From Phycisphaerae bacterium (GTDB taxonomy: Bacteria; Planctomycetota; Phycisphaerae; UBA1845; PWPN01): DNA of 64,000 nt. Positions 8,798 to 19,121 of the stretch are shown piece by piece. Made by a program: the position numbers and the translations under genes. The stretch spans positions 115,430-179,429 of the forward strand of contig JAGNEZ010000004.1 of assembly GCA_018003015.1 (NCBI GenBank). The letters are read 5' to 3'. The notes under the pieces are model-generated. The model was given only the letters and a program-made list of their open reading frames with translations. It made no database searches and was not told where the DNA came from. Numbering within the stretch: position 1 is the stretch's first letter; the number at the start of each line of letters is the position of its first letter.

Positions 8798-9772
8798 ATG
8801 GCGGACGAGATGATCAGGGGGTCGGGGCCGGCGAGCGACGGTCCCAGTGATGCTTCGGGAAACGGCCTGGCGAGTTGTCCTACGATGCGAAAGCCATCGA
8901 CCGCTCTTGAGCTGTCGCTGGTCCTGACCGGCCTGGGACAGGTGTATTGCGGTCGAATCGGACGCGGCTTGGCGCTCATGTTCCTGGCCGCGCTATGTCT
9001 TCCTGCGCTCATCGTGCCCCTGTTTCATGGGCCGTCGATGCACGCCTTCTGTGTAGTCCTGGTGCTATCTTCGATCCTGTACGTCGGCACAATTGTAGAT
9101 GCTTATCGTCTCGCCAAGCGGACTCCCCCGGCGTATCAGCTCAAGGACTATAACCGTCCGTACGTGTACGTGCTGTTCATCCTGCTGTTTACGGGGGGCG
9201 CCGTCGCGTGCGCGTTCAACGTTCGATCGTCCCTGATGCAAGCCTTCTGTGTGCCGTCCGGTTCCTGCTTCCCCTCGATCATGCCGGGCGACCGTCTGTT
9301 GGCCAGCAAGATCGCGTACGACGATCATGATCCTGAACGCGGCGACGTGATCATCTTCCGACCGCCGGACAATCGGCGCGTTTTCGCGGTCAAGAGGATC
9401 GTGGCTCTGGCGGGCGACCGAGTGGAGATCCGAGGCGGGCAGCTCTACATCAACGAACAAGCGTGTCCGCGGCAGGAAGTTGGAGCCCGCACGCTTCAGC
9501 TCAAGGATCGTCCGGTCGCGGGAGCTGTCTTTCGCGAAACGAATGGAACGGCCGCCTATTCGGTCTTTTTGAGCAATGACGCAAAGGACCAACCGGCTGA
9601 CTTCGGCCCGTTCACGGTGCCCAGATATTGCTGCTTTGTGCTGGGCGACAATCGGGCGAATTCCTCCGACAGCCGCCGCTTCGGCCCTATCTCGGTGACA
9701 AGCATTGTCGGCAAGGCTGAATACCTCTACTGGCCAGTGGATTCGTGGTCGCGGTTCGGCAGGTTGGAGTGA
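8798..9772 (+). CDS. lepB: Signal peptidase I (S26)
   Basis: 324 residues. It cleaves signal peptides of exported proteins at the outer face of the inner membrane. The catalytic serine is Ser156 in 'PSGSCFPS', where the usual 'SM' is 'SC'. The general-base lysine is Lys199 in 'VKRIVALAGD', and the C-terminal box is 'LGDNRANSSDSRRFGP' (residues 282-297), so the Ser/Lys dyad is intact. The N-terminal 140 residues hold about four hydrophobic segments before the catalytic domain, more than in E. coli LepB. It is the third gene of the sigma-factor operon, an unusual setting that suggests stress-controlled secretion capacity. Confidence 0.92.
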   Translation: MADEMIRGSGPASDGPSDASGNGLASCPTMRKPSTALELSLVLTGLGQVYCGRIGRGLALMFLAALCLPALIVPLFHGPSMHAFCVVLVLSSILYVGTIVDAYRLAKRTPPAYQLKDYNRPYVYVLFILLFTGGAVACAFNVRSSLMQAFCVPSGSCFPSIMPGDRLLASKIAYDDHDPERGDVIIFRPPDNRRVFAVKRIVALAGDRVEIRGGQLYINEQACPRQEVGARTLQLKDRPVAGAVFRETNGTAAYSVFLSNDAKDQPADFGPFTVPRYCCFVLGDNRANSSDSRRFGPISVTSIVGKAEYLYWPVDSWSRFGRLE

Positions 9773-9777
9773 GGCTG

Positions 9778-11286
9778 CTACTCCCTCAGGGGCACGCCCG
9801 CGGCGCAGAACGCGGCGCGCAGATCGACCATACGCATGACGGGGGGCATCGGCCCGGACATGGTGGCCGCGAAGCCGCAGGAGCTATCGCCCCGGAGATT
9901 GCCATGGGCCCCGCGCAGACCGCCCAGGAGTTTGGTCATCGCCGGGCTGCCGACATACCATCCGTCCTCGAGGCTCACGAACACATCCGGAACATGGGCG
10001 AAGAGGCCGTGGAACGTCCGCCACAGGCGCTGAACCACGTCCGGATAGGTGTGCGTCGCCGTGGCCTCAAACAGAACCCGATCATCGACGAAACCGTTGG
10101 CGGCGATCTTGCCCGCGGCGCGAAGCCGGTCAAGCAGCGGCTCGAGCCGGAGCGGGTCGCCGGACTGGACTCGGTATCTGAATCCCGCGGGCGAGCGGTT
10201 GATCGTCGCCACGCCTTTGCGGTCGACCACGACGATCGAGTCTTCATCGCCACGGTAGGCGGCCAGCTCCATCCCGTCGATGTTGACCACGTCCCGGGCC
10301 ACCTGGGCCGGCTCGCGGGTGTGGATGGCTGCGCACGTCACCAGACCGAACTCGGGGATGACGACGTCACCCGGTTGTCGGAGCGCATCGCCGACCCGGT
10401 AGCCGAGATCAGCCATCTGCTTCTTCAGTGCGACCCGCTTCCCGGTGATCAGGTCGTGGCCGTGGTCGCTGAACAGGCTGATGCGGATCCGGCCGCGGGT
10501 CTGATGGAGCATGGTCATGCAGAAGCGGTCGAGAGTGACCAGGCCGATGGCATGTCCATCGCGGCCTTTCTTCGCTCCCAGGGCGGACGTGCAGACCACG
10601 TAGGCCACCATCCGGCGCTTCCGGCCGCCGCCATGCTTGGCGTAGATCTCCTGGATCCGCCGCAGTTCGTGTTCGAACCACGCCCGCTGCCAGAGGTAGG
10701 CGACGGCATGGAGCGAGGGGGTGAGGTAGTAGTCCGTATCGGCGTGCCACGGCGTGTTGCCGTCCGCTGCGTAGGTCGCATAGCCGTTGGTGAGCTTCTG
10801 TCCGTCGAAGTACTCGGCCTCGACGCCGGGCAGGGGGGCTCGCCCGAAGAACTCGCTCAAGATCGGATCGGTCATGACTGGGAATGGACTGACGACCCGC
10901 GTCGGCCTCGGGAAGTACCGCAACCGGCCCTGGTCCCAGAACTCCTCGACCATGTTGAAGGGCACGCTGTCCAGGATGAGGACCAGGTGGTGAATCTCGT
11001 TCGCAGGAACCTCGGCCAGCTCGACGTCCTCTTCGATCTGCCCGTCCTCGTTGGTGTCGTACCCAATGCGAGTGACGAGCCCGGCATGAGAGAGCCTTTC
11101 CCGATAGTCCGGGTGGCCGTTGCCGTCCACGTCATACCATCGTTCGGTTATCCCGTCGGTCAGCCGGTCGAGCTTGGCGGCGGCGATGGGCAGCAAGCGA
11201 GGACCCGGTCCGGCGCAGCCGGTGCACAGCCCGAGCAGGGCGAGGATCGCGCTGCGGTATCGGAGGCGGGCAATCGGATTGATCAT
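9778..11286 (-). CDS. Alkaline-phosphatase-superfamily exported protein
   Basis: 502 residues with an N-terminal signal and a Cys24 that could be a lipoprotein site ('GLCTGCAG', not a perfect lipobox). Two EF-hand-like loops, 'DVDGNGHPDYRE' (52-63) and 'DTNEDGQIEED' (77-87), may bind calcium. The core looks like the alkaline phosphatase / type I phosphodiesterase fold: 'HLVLILDSVPFN' (Asp106/Ser107 as possible metal ligand and nucleophile), 'LFSDHGHD' (271-278, metal ligands) and a late 'HGNLRGDSS' near residue 465. Substrate unknown. Its start overlaps the hemC stop by 4 bases, so it is the last gene of the icd-hemC operon. Confidence 0.72.
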   Translation of the reverse strand: MINPIARLRYRSAILALLGLCTGCAGPGPRLLPIAAAKLDRLTDGITERWYDVDGNGHPDYRERLSHAGLVTRIGYDTNEDGQIEEDVELAEVPANEIHHLVLILDSVPFNMVEEFWDQGRLRYFPRPTRVVSPFPVMTDPILSEFFGRAPLPGVEAEYFDGQKLTNGYATYAADGNTPWHADTDYYLTPSLHAVAYLWQRAWFEHELRRIQEIYAKHGGGRKRRMVAYVVCTSALGAKKGRDGHAIGLVTLDRFCMTMLHQTRGRIRISLFSDHGHDLITGKRVALKKQMADLGYRVGDALRQPGDVVIPEFGLVTCAAIHTREPAQVARDVVNIDGMELAAYRGDEDSIVVVDRKGVATINRSPAGFRYRVQSGDPLRLEPLLDRLRAAGKIAANGFVDDRVLFEATATHTYPDVVQRLWRTFHGLFAHVPDVFVSLEDGWYVGSPAMTKLLGGLRGAHGNLRGDSSCGFAATMSGPMPPVMRMVDLRAAFCAAGVPLRE

Positions 11287-12233
11287 GGGCTCTGACCTTT
11301 CAGCCGTTCACGGCATGCGGCGACGATTTGTTCGGCTCCTTGCCGGCGCAGGTCACTCAGGATCTGAGCCACGCACTCATTCCACCGCATGGGGGGCAGG
11401 CCGGTAGCGGCTCGGAGGGCCTGTTTGCCGTCTGCGCTCATGACTTGGGCTTGCACCTGCAGCCGGTCATTGACCACGCGAGCGTAGACGGCCACCGGTG
11501 CCCGGCAGCCGGCGTCGAGGCCGCGGAGGATGGCTCGCTCGGTTTCGACGGCGAGGGTCGTCGCCTGGTCGTGGATCGTTGCCAGCCACCCGCGAAGCCG
11601 CGCGTCCTTGGTTCGTCCCTCGAGGGCCAGCGCGCCCTGTCCGGGGGCGGGGAGCATGACCTCGACCTCCAATGGGTGGGTGACATGTCGGGCGAGGTTG
11701 AGCCGGTTCAGACCCGCCATCGCCAGGACCGCTCCGGCGCAGCTGCCGCCGTGGATCTTCCGAATCCGGGTATCGACATTGCCGCGTAATCCGACGAAGG
11801 TCAGGTCGGGTCGGCGGGCCAGCAACTGGGCTTGGCGGCGCAGGCTGCTGGTACCGACCACGCTTCCGGCGGGCAGCCGCTCGAAGGATGTTCCATCGGC
11901 CGACACCCAGGCATCGCGAGGGTCCTCGCGGACCGGCACGGCCAGGATGGCCAGTCCTTCCGCCAGGTCGGTGGGAAGGTCCTTGGCCGAGTGTACCGCC
12001 AGATCGATTTGGCCCTGGCGCAGGGCCAGCTCGAGTTCCTCGGTGAATAATCCCTTGCCGCCGATCTCGGGCAGCGGCTTGGTCTGCTGCCGGTCGCCGC
12101 GTGTGGTGATGATCTCCATCCGGGCGGACAGGCCGGGATGGGTGGCTTGAAGGCGGTCGATGACCCACTGGCTCTGGGCGCGGGCCAACTGCGAGCCGCG
12201 GGTACCGACCACAAGTGTCTCGGTTGGGTTCAT
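11283..12233 (-). CDS. hemC: Porphobilinogen deaminase (hydroxymethylbilane synthase)
   Basis: 316 residues, normal length. Joins four porphobilinogen units into hydroxymethylbilane for heme and corrinoid synthesis. Seen: 'GTRGSQLARAQSQWV' near the start, 'IGGKGLFTEELELAL', 'HSAKDLPT' (81-88), 'GTSSLRRQAQLL' and the dipyrromethane-cofactor Cys243 in 'GLDAGCRAPVA'. Five bases separate it from the isocitrate dehydrogenase stop, and its own stop overlaps the next gene, so all three are probably one transcript. Only hemC and hemH of the heme pathway are in the window. Confidence 0.96.
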   Translation of the reverse strand: MNPTETLVVGTRGSQLARAQSQWVIDRLQATHPGLSARMEIITTRGDRQQTKPLPEIGGKGLFTEELELALRQGQIDLAVHSAKDLPTDLAEGLAILAVPVREDPRDAWVSADGTSFERLPAGSVVGTSSLRRQAQLLARRPDLTFVGLRGNVDTRIRKIHGGSCAGAVLAMAGLNRLNLARHVTHPLEVEVMLPAPGQGALALEGRTKDARLRGWLATIHDQATTLAVETERAILRGLDAGCRAPVAVYARVVNDRLQVQAQVMSADGKQALRAATGLPPMRWNECVAQILSDLRRQGAEQIVAACRERLKGQSP

Positions 12234-12238
12234 CCCGA

Positions 12239-13249
<1,011 letters not shown>

Positions 13250-13485
13250 GCCAGGATTCCTCGGACCCCGGCCGCCGGACGGTGCGGTCGGAGCAAGTTT
13301 CGGGCGGTGGCGGCCGCCTTGCGTTTTCGCCAACGAACGCGATTATAACTGAGGGCGGGGACGGAGCAACGACCCTCGCCGGTGTGTGGGATCGTCCTCG
13401 CCGACGTGTCGGGTCGTTGTTCACTCGGGTTGTCGTTTCCCGGAATACCGTGTCCGGCGGGCGACTGGGACATAGGGAACTCGCT

Positions 13486-14196
13486 ATGAGCCACGCTGAC
13501 ATACCGGTGGGGGCCGGTGATCTCGCCGCCGGCTTGCCCGCTACCGCTCGGTTGAGTCTGGTGACGGCCGCCCTCGCGGACGGCGTCTCCACGCTGCGAG
13601 GCGTGACCTTGGATGAGACGGTCTGCTCGATCCTGCAGGCCCTGTCTGTCCTGGGCATGAGGACTCGCGTGGACGAGTCGCTTTTGAAGATCGAGATCGC
13701 GGGCTGTGCGGGGCACTGGCCGGAAGGCGAGTGTGACCTGGAATGTGCCAACCGCGCGGTTCTGGGAATCCTCGCGTCCGCATGCTGCACGGGGTGGGGA
13801 CGATACCGGTTGATTGATGTCCCGGGCGGGGCCCTCGCCCCGGACCCTGGCATGCTGGCGGCGTTGCGGGATCTGGGCGTGTCCGTGAGTCATGACGAGG
13901 CGGCCGGGCGGTTGCCGCTCGACATTCGGGCGAGCGGGCTGACCGGTGCGATCGTCAAGGTCACGTCTCCTGGGGCTGGCCAGTGGCTTGGCGGGTTCCT
14001 GGTCGCCTCGGCGTGCAGCCGGTCCGATGTCTTCATTGAGATCGACACGCCGGCGTTCTCTCTGGACGCGGTTCGTCCGGCACTCAGGCTCATGGAGGTA
14101 TTCGGTGTACCTGTGGTGGGCCCGGATCACGGCAAGATTGTGATTCCTGCTCCGCAGGTCTATCGGGCCGCCGAGATCGATTTTTCGATGGCGTGA
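13486..14196 (+). CDS. Half-length EPSP-synthase-like protein
   Basis: 236 residues from the ATG at 13486, with AGGGAA 6 bases upstream. The sequence aligns by eye with the N-terminal half of EPSP synthase (AroA, usually ~430 residues): 'LSLVTAALADGVSTLRGV', 'ETVCSILQALSVLGM', 'ECANRAVLGILA' (the place of the GNAGT loop), 'GQWLGGFLVAS' (place of SSQFLSA), 'LRLMEVFGVPV'. The catalytic PGDKS lysine is missing (GAGDLAAG), and the ORF stops at 'AAEIDFSMA', where the second domain should continue. The 150 bases after it hold no continuation. It is probably non-catalytic or a decayed paralogue. Confidence 0.72.
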   Translation: MSHADIPVGAGDLAAGLPATARLSLVTAALADGVSTLRGVTLDETVCSILQALSVLGMRTRVDESLLKIEIAGCAGHWPEGECDLECANRAVLGILASACCTGWGRYRLIDVPGGALAPDPGMLAALRDLGVSVSHDEAAGRLPLDIRASGLTGAIVKVTSPGAGQWLGGFLVASACSRSDVFIEIDTPAFSLDAVRPALRLMEVFGVPVVGPDHGKIVIPAPQVYRAAEIDFSMA

Positions 14197-14349
14197 TGCT
14201 ACATTGTTCGAATGTGCGTCTCGAGCGCCGCAGGGCACGGTGCCCAGCCGGTCGTTTGTGGTGTTCTCGGACGCACAGGGCTTGTCGTTCACGCCGTGTC
14301 GGATCGTTTCCCGCGGGGTCTGGACGCAGAGGTTGGATTGGGTTGAGTC

Positions 14350-15258
14350 ATGCGCGATCGTGGCCACTTCATGACGGAGCAGAAGAACGAGCGGTCTCGG
14401 ACGATCGACCGGATGTCGATTGCCGAGGCCGTGGAGTTGATCAACAGCGAGGATGCCAGGATTCCGGAAGCCGTAGCCGCCTGCAAGGCTCAGATTGCGG
14501 CGGCGATTGAACTGGTGGTGGCCGCCTTCCGTGCGGGTGGTCGCCTGATCTACGTCGGAGCCGGAACGAGCGGTCGACTTGGCGTCGTGGACGCGTCCGA
14601 GTGTCCGCCGACCTTTCTCACGGATCCCGAGATGGTTCAAGGGGTCATCGCCGGTGGCAACGGGGCCATGTTCCGAGCGGTGGAGGGTGCCGAGGATAGC
14701 GAGGCGGACGGCGCGGCCGCGATGAAGGATCGGAAGGTCGGTTCCAAGGATGTCGTCTTCGGGATTGCCACCGGCGGGACCACGCCGTACGTTCATGGGG
14801 CGATCGGCTACGCTCGCCAGGTCGGAGCCAGGACCGTCTTCTTCGCCTGCGTGCCCAAGGAACAGTGTGATGATGCGGCCGATGTCTCGATCCGTGTGCT
14901 GGTCGGTCCGGAAGTGATCACGGGTTCCACTCGGATGAAGGCCGGCACCGCCACCAAGCTCGTGCTCAACATGATGACCACCATCTCGATGGTTCAGTTG
15001 GGCAAGGTGTACGAGAATCTGATGGTGGATGTAAATGCCTATTCCAACGTCAAACTCGTGGATCGCGGGGCCCGCATCATCGCCGCCATTACCGGTGTGG
15101 ATCGCGACAAGGCCCTGGAGCTTCTGCATGCGGCCAAGGGCCGGGTCAAGACCGCCATCGTCATGCACCATCGCCAGGTGGACCGCGAGAGCGCCGATCG
15201 CCTGCTGGCCGCACATGGAGGCCGGGTCAGGGCGGTGCTCGAGAGCGATATGCCGTGA
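14350..15258 (+). CDS. murQ: N-acetylmuramic acid 6-phosphate etherase
   Basis: 302 residues. Cleaves the lactyl ether of MurNAc-6-phosphate to GlcNAc-6-phosphate and D-lactate in cell-wall recycling. SIS-domain features are clear: 'GRLIYVGAGTSGRLGVVDASECPPTF', 'GVIAGGNGAMFRAVEGAEDS', 'GIATGGTTPYVHGAI', 'STRMKAGTATKLVLNMMTT' and 'NAYSNVKLVDRG'. The ATG at 14350 is used; ATG 14371 (MTEQKNERS) is an equally family-like start. No PTS importer or AnmK lies beside it, so the source of MurNAc-6-P is not shown. Confidence 0.95.
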   Translation: MRDRGHFMTEQKNERSRTIDRMSIAEAVELINSEDARIPEAVAACKAQIAAAIELVVAAFRAGGRLIYVGAGTSGRLGVVDASECPPTFLTDPEMVQGVIAGGNGAMFRAVEGAEDSEADGAAAMKDRKVGSKDVVFGIATGGTTPYVHGAIGYARQVGARTVFFACVPKEQCDDAADVSIRVLVGPEVITGSTRMKAGTATKLVLNMMTTISMVQLGKVYENLMVDVNAYSNVKLVDRGARIIAAITGVDRDKALELLHAAKGRVKTAIVMHHRQVDRESADRLLAAHGGRVRAVLESDMP

Positions 15259-15318
15259 TGGATGAGAAGAAGCGACCAGCGATCGGTGGTCAGCTGGGTC
15301 GGGTGTGCCGAGTGACTG

Positions 15319-16599
15319 TTGACTGCGGCACGCTGTGTAACGCGTGCTGAGTTGGGTGACCTGCGGGTCTCGATTCGGCTTTCGGCGTTTCGGTTTCTGT
15401 TCCGACGTTTTCCTTTGTTTCTCCATCCTCTCAGCCTGGCGTACCTCATTACCGACCTTGAAGTCGGGGGCGTGCCCTTGCACCTCTTTCGACTGGCGAC
15501 GGCGTTGCCGCGTGACCGGTTCCGGGTTCGGGTGATTTCGCTGGCGGGGGAGGGGCCGGTAGGGGGGATGCTTCGCGAAACAGGGATTCCGGTCTGGGCC
15601 TGCCGGGCCCGATCGGTCGCCGATCTTGCCGCCCTTTGGCGACTCTGGCGATTTCTGCGGGCGGATCCCCCCGATATTGTGCATTCGTTGCTGTTTCACG
15701 CCAACACCGCTGCCCGGTTGGTGGGCCCGATGGCGGGCGTACCGATTTCCCGGATCCTGTGCGAGATCCAGACGGCCGAGGTCGAGCGGGGCTGGCACCT
15801 GATCCTCGACGGCCTGACCTGTCGCTTGTGTGCCTGTGAGATCGGCAACTCTCCCTCCGTCGTCGAGCACCTGCATCGGGAGGCTCATATTCCCCGGTCC
15901 CGCCTGGCTTGCGAGTGGGGTGCGGTCGAGGTGGCCAAATACGCTGACGCGTTGCCGCTGGCCCGCGAGGCGCTGGGCCTGGGTTCGGACCAGCAGGTGC
16001 TGATCTGGACCGGCCGACTGGATCCGGTGAAAGGTTTCGAGGAGATGCTGGCCGCGTGTGCCTTGGTGCGTGAGCGACATGGCATCAAGCTTGTACTGGT
16101 CGGCGAAGGACCGTATCGGCCCGTGGTCGAGCGGCTCATTCGTCAGCACGGCTTGTCGGGTGACGTGCTGATGCTTGGTCGTCGCACAGATGTTCCTCGG
16201 CTGCTTAAGACCGCCGACGTGTTTCTCTTCTGTTCTCGGACCGAGGGGTTGCCCAACGCCCTCCTGGAGGCCATGGCCGCCGGTCTTCCGATCGTCGCCA
16301 CGGACGTCCCCGGTTGCCGGGACTTGATTGTCCATGGCCGGACCGGTCTGCTGGCCGCGAAGGGGCGGCCCGACGAGATTGCGGCGAACCTGGCGGTCCT
16401 GCTGGCGGATGCAGATCTCGCTCGGCGGCTGGGTTTGGAGGCCCGCCGGTGGGTAGGTCTGAACGCCGATGCCAGCCGGTTGGCCCTGCGCTGGGAGGAT
16501 CGCTACACGGCCATCGTGGGCGGGGTGGGGCCGCGATCGCTCGGCAGGCGAGGTCTCGATATGTTGAAGCCAAACGAAGCCAGCGAGTTGCGGGCGTGA
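15319..16599 (+). CDS. Glycosyltransferase family 4 protein
   Basis: About 380-426 residues, GT-B fold. N-terminal domain: 'YLITDLEVGGVPLHLFRLA', the usual Gly-Gly acceptor-side start of GT4 enzymes. C-terminal domain: 'LIWTGRLDPVKGFEEMLAA', 'LVLVGEGPYRPVVERLI', 'LLKTADVFLFCSRTEGLPNALLEAMAAGLPIVATDV' with the E-x7-E type retaining-transferase motif. The donor sugar cannot be told. The start is unclear: the open frame begins with TTG at 15319, there is no good ribosome site, and homology begins near residue 41, so a later TTG/CTG start is possible. Lies 60 bases after murQ. Confidence 0.85.
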   Translation: MTAARCVTRAELGDLRVSIRLSAFRFLFRRFPLFLHPLSLAYLITDLEVGGVPLHLFRLATALPRDRFRVRVISLAGEGPVGGMLRETGIPVWACRARSVADLAALWRLWRFLRADPPDIVHSLLFHANTAARLVGPMAGVPISRILCEIQTAEVERGWHLILDGLTCRLCACEIGNSPSVVEHLHREAHIPRSRLACEWGAVEVAKYADALPLAREALGLGSDQQVLIWTGRLDPVKGFEEMLAACALVRERHGIKLVLVGEGPYRPVVERLIRQHGLSGDVLMLGRRTDVPRLLKTADVFLFCSRTEGLPNALLEAMAAGLPIVATDVPGCRDLIVHGRTGLLAAKGRPDEIAANLAVLLADADLARRLGLEARRWVGLNADASRLALRWEDRYTAIVGGVGPRSLGRRGLDMLKPNEASELRA

Positions 16600-17374
16600 C
16601 AGACCGTGGTCGGTGGGTGACGAGCAGCGTCTGGGTGGGGCGGAGAAAGCCGCAGCCGGCCGCCAATAATTCAAAGCGCCAAACGAAGCCAAACGGCCCG
16701 CGGGGGCCATTCGCAACCCCATTTTTAGCCGATGGTTACACATGCAGCGATGGAGCGTGGGCATAGCCTATCCGACCGATCGAATCGGATCTGCGACGCG
16801 AAGCCCGTCGGTTTCCTCGGCCTCTGGATTTCCCCGTGCCGTTCCTTCTTTCTCGCGCGCGTTGTTGACCTTACCGGCTTGGTGTGGCTGTATGTAGCCA
16901 GCGGGCAGCGCCGGCCTCTGCTCAAGAACACGGCGTCTGTCCCGCGGCGGCACGTGGATTGAGTCGGAAGAGGGTGGTCAGGTGCCCCGATCTGGTCAGG
17001 GCAGCTTCCGTGTCTCTGTGTGATCGGGAGTTGGGCCTCTATTCACGGGTCAGGCGGTGCCTTCGTTGGGCGGGGCAGCTGCATCAAGGCTGGGGACTGG
17101 CTTGGAGCTGCCCAGCGGGGGGGTAGAAGTCCTGTTCGTGAGTCGCCCGAGTCTCACGCCCGTTCGGGCAGGCCCGCAACGGAAGTTGTTTGCCATTCAG
17201 GACATCCATCGCTATACTCATGATTGCGCGTCGGACGTTGCGGCCGTCCTGCGGGCACTGTCGCGAGTAATGCTGTTGTCCGGCGTACATGTCAAGGCAT
17301 GGTGTTGTCTGACCCCACCGCTTGGCTTGTGGGGCCGCACCCGGGAGCCAGGCGAATACCCGGGGGAGGTCGAT
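16600..17374 (+). other. Intergenic stretch upstream of the response regulator
   Basis: No convincing gene. A 14-base string GCCAAACGAAGCCA occurs at the end of the glycosyltransferase gene (16569-16582) and again at 16678-16691, a possible small duplication. The right part holds the response-regulator promoter and a leader of about 150 bases with two hairpins: CCCCAC/GTGGGG (17313-17318 with 17329-17334) and CCCGGG/CCCGGG (17340-17345 with 17359-17364). Confidence 0.5.
17190..17218 (+). promoter_or_regulatory. Sigma-70-like promoter for the response regulator
   Basis: TTGCCA (17190-17195), 17-base spacer, TATACT (17213-17218): five of six consensus bases in each box at the ideal spacing. 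The transcript would have a leader of about 150 bases before the ATG at 17375. The 3' arm of a leader hairpin (17359-17364) covers the first bases of the Shine-Dalgarno GGGGGAGG (17362-17369). Confidence 0.6.
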
Positions 17375-18061
17375 ATGTCTTCGATACCACAGGTTCCCGC
17401 GACGAATGCAGGCTCGATCAAGGTTTTGGTTGTTGACGACCATGGTTTGGTTCGCGACAGCGTCAGTACGCTGCTGGCCCGTGAGCCGGACATTGTCATC
17501 GTTGGCGTGGCGGAAGATGCGGATGCCGCGATCAGCAAGGTGCTGGAGCTGAAACCTGACCTGGTGCTGATGGACATCGACATGCCGGGCATCAGTTGCT
17601 TTGATGCGATCCAGATCGTCCGGTCGCGTGTGCCCCAGACGAAGTTCATCCTGGTGACGGCTTACGAGCACGATGAGCACCTTGAGCAGGCGCTCAAGGT
17701 CCGGGCCAATGGGTTCATTGTGAAGAGCCAAGGAATGAACTCGCTGATTGGGGCGATTCGCGAAGTGGCGGCGGGGCGCATTCACTATTCGCCGGAGATC
17801 ATGAGTCGTTTGATCGTTGAAGGTGACCAGATTCGCCTCGAGAATCCGCCCAAGAGTCGCTTGAGCACGCTGAGTCCTCGGGAGCGTGAGCTTCTTCGGG
17901 TGCTGGCCCGTGGACAAAGCCTCAAAGAGGCGGCGAGCATTCTGGGGATCAGCTACAAGACGGCGGACAAGCAGAAGGCCTCGCTGATGGCTAAGTTGGA
18001 CATTCACGACCGTGTCGAACTGGCTCGGTATGCCATCCGCGAGGGGCTGGTTGAGCCGTGA
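17375..18061 (+). CDS. NarL/FixJ-family response regulator
   Basis: 228 residues from the ATG at 17375, with GGGGGAGG 5 bases upstream; the open frame to 17057 is not family-like. The receiver domain (about 15-135) has acidic Asp21/Asp22 in 'LVVDDHG', phospho-acceptor Asp67 in 'LVLMDIDMPG', 'FILVTAYE' and the conserved Lys in 'GFIVKSQG'. A LuxR-type helix-turn-helix (about 160-225) begins 'LSTLSPRERELLRVLARGQSLKEAASILGIS'. No histidine kinase is adjacent, so it is an orphan here. Target genes unknown. Confidence 0.93.
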   Translation: MSSIPQVPATNAGSIKVLVVDDHGLVRDSVSTLLAREPDIVIVGVAEDADAAISKVLELKPDLVLMDIDMPGISCFDAIQIVRSRVPQTKFILVTAYEHDEHLEQALKVRANGFIVKSQGMNSLIGAIREVAAGRIHYSPEIMSRLIVEGDQIRLENPPKSRLSTLSPRERELLRVLARGQSLKEAASILGISYKTADKQKASLMAKLDIHDRVELARYAIREGLVEP

Positions 18062-19091
18062 CGTCCGCCGGCGGGCCTATTCCAGGGCTTTGCGGAGCTC
18101 TCTAGGGGTATTTGACTCTAGCGGCGTGCCCTGGGGTGGTTGCAGGGTGGGCGGATGGCCGGCGTGGGTGTGCCGAGGGTCTGGGGGCAGGCTCTTGGGT
18201 CCTCCTCCATTCAGACTGTTTCTCCGAATTTAAAGGACCGGTAACTCGTGATGAGAGCCTGTATAATCAGGGTTGAATCCGTATTTTAGGTAAGCTTGGT
18301 AAGCTACATTAGGCTTTCCCCAACCATATGTGGATAGGGAATATGCCCCAGCTCACGAAGCCTGGGGGGTGTGAAAACCTTTTGAGTACATGGAGGTCTA
18401 TCTGTCGTAAATCATTGTCGAATAAGGGTTTTACTCCCCTTGATCCCAGCCGATAATGTGATACACTTGCCTCAGCTTTGAGGATACTGGCGGGTGAAGG
18501 GACCATCAGGGTTGCCGCCAGTGGGAGCCAATCAGGAAACGCTTGCGGTTCACGATTGATAATCAGTGGACCGGGCGATCAGGAAGCTCAGAACGTTCCC
18601 TTTCTCGGGGGCGGCCTCGCCGAGATGCGGGGTTTCATGTCTGGAGGAGAAGGAACTCCCGAAGATAGCCAGTCCGATCGGCCCGTTAGTCATTGCGTGG
18701 GACACGTGGATTTCTGTGCGTGGGTCAGGGACCGGGTCCCTGGAATGGGTGTCGACCGGTGTCAGGGATGATGCCGCAGGCTGATCGCGGGAGCCATGGA
18801 CGGCCAACCAGGCCGCTTTTACTGCCTGTCGTTTATCGGTGCCATTCAGGGACATTTCGTTGGTGCCAGCCGGTCCTCGGTGATCGGGTGATCCAGATTC
18901 AGACAAGCTGCGGGTTGTGAGGTACCGTGGCCGCTGATGCTGCGGCAGTGAGCAGCAAGGGATTGCGGGTCAGTCCCTTGGATCGAGAGCCGGCAATCAC
19001 ACTACAGTGGTGGCCCGGCGCGGCCAGGAGAACGAATCGGCATCCGAGGCGGTTCATCGCGTGACTGGCAAGGGGCCGCTTCGGAATATGG

Positions 19092-19121
19092 CATCGATGA
19101 AGAAGGGATGCTTCATCGATG
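19092..19121. repeat. 11-bp perfect inverted repeat, 8-base loop
   Basis: CATCGATGAAG (19092-19102) pairs exactly with CTTCATCGATG (19111-19121) across AAGGGATG. No T-run follows on either strand, so it is not an obvious terminator. It lies inside the gene-poor region. Confidence 0.75.

Noticed and set aside
9745-11295. 516-codon plus-strand ORF opposite the phosphatase-like gene
   Set aside because: It is the antisense shadow of a gene with clear motifs on the minus strand.
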